Below, piece after piece: positions 13,765 through 15,125 of a stretch of DNA of 15,125 nt. The stretch covers positions 1 through 15,125 of the forward strand of contig CALEYM010000652.1 of the NCBI GenBank assembly GCA_937926185.1. The letters run 5' to 3'. Below the pieces are notes generated by a model. That model made no database searches. It saw only the letters and a list, made by a program, of their open reading frames with translations, and was not told where the DNA came from. The DNA comes from an uncultured Bacteroidota bacterium. Lineage in GTDB: Bacteria; Bacteroidota; Bacteroidia; Chitinophagales; Saprospiraceae. Made by a program: the position numbers and the translations under genes. Numbering within the stretch: the stretch's first letter is position 1; every line of letters begins with the position of its first letter.

Positions 13765-15125
13765 TTACTGCGCCTCTTTTTCCAATTCCTCCACCCGAAT
13801 CTTATACAGGTACTGCGGGATTTTGGCGTACAGCCCGCGGTATAGCGTAAGTGCGCGGAGGTGATGCGGCACCGGATTGTCGGCTACTTTGCGCAGTTCG
13901 TAATGCACGGCGGCCTCTTCCCGTTCTGTGCGGGCCAATGCCTGCAATTGCGACAGTTGCCGGAGGGCTTCCACCCGGTTACCCTCTGACAGGATGATCT
14001 GGGCTCGTAGTACGTTGGCGGCAAAGGTGAGTTCGGCATTGCCCAACGTGAGGGCAATATCCCGGCCTTCTTCCAGCATCTGGCGCGCCGTGCCGATATC
14101 GCCGGCTTTCAGGTGCACGGTTCCTTTTTCGATCAGCGAATTGCCCAGTACCAGGCGGTTACCCATTTCGCGGGCATATTCGATAGCCTCATTGTAGTAA
14201 GCAATGGAGCGCTCCATGTTGCCCTTGAAATACCAGTTGTCGCCGAGGGTGTTGAGCGCTTTGGCGATGCCTTTTTTATAATTGAGTTCGCGGGAGAGCG
14301 CGAGGTTTTGTTCCTGGTATTCGTTCGATCTGTCAAAATCGCCGATAGTGGAGAGCAGGTCGCCGATGAGCCCGTTGGCAATGGCGAGCCCCTGTTTATC
14401 GCCGAGTTCGCGACACAGGCTGAGGTCGCGTTCAAACATTTCCATGGCTTTGGCGTAGTCCCCTTTCTTTTCCCACACCGAACCGATGCTACCGATACAA
14501 ATGGTCATAAAAAGTTTGTTGCCCAGTTCTTCGGAGAGCGCAAGCCCTTTTTCGAGGCAAAGCAGGGCGCTGTCGAGGCTGCCTTTTTCCAGGTAAATGA
14601 TGCCCAGATTAGTATACAGGGTGGTCAGGCCCTGGCGGTCTTCGGCACGTTCGGCGATATCGATCTGCTCTTCAAGCCAGCGGATGCCTTCGTCGTAGTG
14701 GCCCTGGTTCATAAAGATCAGGCCCAGGTTGGCCACGATGGAGGCGTTTTCGGCTTCGCGCTGGATAGAGCGGTTGATCTCGATGGCTTTGGCAAACCAA
14801 CTTTGGGCCGACTCGTAGCTGCCTTGCCGGAAAAAGAAGGTGCCGAGGTTACCGTAAGTTTTGGCGATGCCGACCTGGTCGTTGGCCAGCTCGAAGCAAG
14901 TAACGGCCACGTCGAGGTGTTTTTTGCCCTCGGCATAGTTGCCGCGCAACATCAGCAACTGGCCAAGGCGCCGGTTGCTGCGCCCGATAAGGTACCAGTC
15001 GTTGAGCGATTTGGCCCGCTTCAGGGCATGGCGGTATTCCTCCTCGGCTTCTTCCCACTGACCGATCAGCTCGTGCACGGCGCCCTTCCGCAACTGCAAT
15101 TTCACGATTTTTTTACTTCTTTTGG
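13765..15125 (-). CDS. TPR-repeat protein, 5' end cut by the window
   Basis: The frame stays open to the right edge; the first usable start inside, GTG at 15105, sits within a repeat, so the true start is outside. The visible part (about 452 residues) is almost entirely tetratricopeptide repeats in about ten units of nearly constant 40-residue length. Each has the core A..LG.....GDY..A...... and most end in a conserved ELGD/ELGN/EMGN-type turn. This 40-residue spacing (6 longer than canonical TPR) is the kind found in LGN/Rap-type and regulatory TPR arrays that bind partner proteins. The last unit is degenerate and the protein ends with a charged helix, ELEKEAQ. In this phylum such arrays are often the C-terminal or N-terminal part of kinases, cyclases or response proteins; which applies here cannot be told. 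72 nt separate it from the oxidoreductase, so co-transcription is possible. Confidence 0.9.
   Translation of the reverse strand, partial: KRSKKIVKLQLRKGAVHELIGQWEEAEEEYRHALKRAKSLNDWYLIGRSNRRLGQLLMLRGNYAEGKKHLDVAVTCFELANDQVGIAKTYGNLGTFFFRQGSYESAQSWFAKAIEINRSIQREAENASIVANLGLIFMNQGHYDEGIRWLEEQIDIAERAEDRQGLTTLYTNLGIIYLEKGSLDSALLCLEKGLALSEELGNKLFMTICIGSIGSVWEKKGDYAKAMEMFERDLSLCRELGDKQGLAIANGLIGDLLSTIGDFDRSNEYQEQNLALSRELNYKKGIAKALNTLGDNWYFKGNMERSIAYYNEAIEYAREMGNRLVLGNSLIEKGTVHLKAGDIGTARQMLEEGRDIALTLGNAELTFAANVLRAQIILSEGNRVEALRQLSQLQALARTEREEAAVHYELRKVADNPVPHHLRALTLYRGLYAKIPQYLYKIRVEELEKEAQ

Overview
The window looks like a chromosomal segment from a Bacteroidota bacterium, probably from the Saprospirales/Chitinophagales side, although the order is only an inference. 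The evidence is a protein with a type IX secretion (T9SS) C-terminal sorting domain and a CarboxypepD_reg-like N-terminal domain of the SusC kind, two ~800-residue MacB/FtsX-type permeases of the form common in this phylum, and no Shine-Dalgarno motifs in front of the starts. I see no mobile element, CRISPR array, rRNA or tRNA.

Layout: the left third (1-4980) is on the + strand. It holds the 3' part of a RelA/SpoT-homologue (p)ppGpp enzyme, a DUF4349-type lipoprotein with a C-terminal membrane helix, and a secreted von Willebrand A (VWA) protein with a T9SS tail. Everything from 5016 onward is on the - strand. Reading in the direction of transcription (right to left), it holds a truncated tetratricopeptide-repeat (TPR) protein running off the right edge, a DadA-like FAD oxidoreductase, a secreted clan-A glycoside hydrolase starting 8 nt after the oxidoreductase, a 377-nt intergenic region, and two tandem ABC-type permeases. 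The two blocks converge at about 5000, where a weak hairpin lies.

How the genes may work together: the oxidoreductase and glycoside hydrolase are almost certainly one transcription unit. The two permeases are adjacent paralogues (66 nt apart) and probably co-transcribed; neither their ATPase nor a membrane-fusion protein is in the window. The + strand genes are separated by 58 and 108 nt and show no obvious functional link.

Most of the window is ordinary housekeeping and accessory content. The places worth a second look are the 9906-10282 intergenic region (dyads, a direct repeat, a GC-rich leader hairpin and a small cysteine-containing ORF that superficially resembles a CC chemokine), the mosaic VWA/T9SS protein, and the oxidoreductase-hydrolase pair. 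I did not find convincing evidence of a new multi-gene system.
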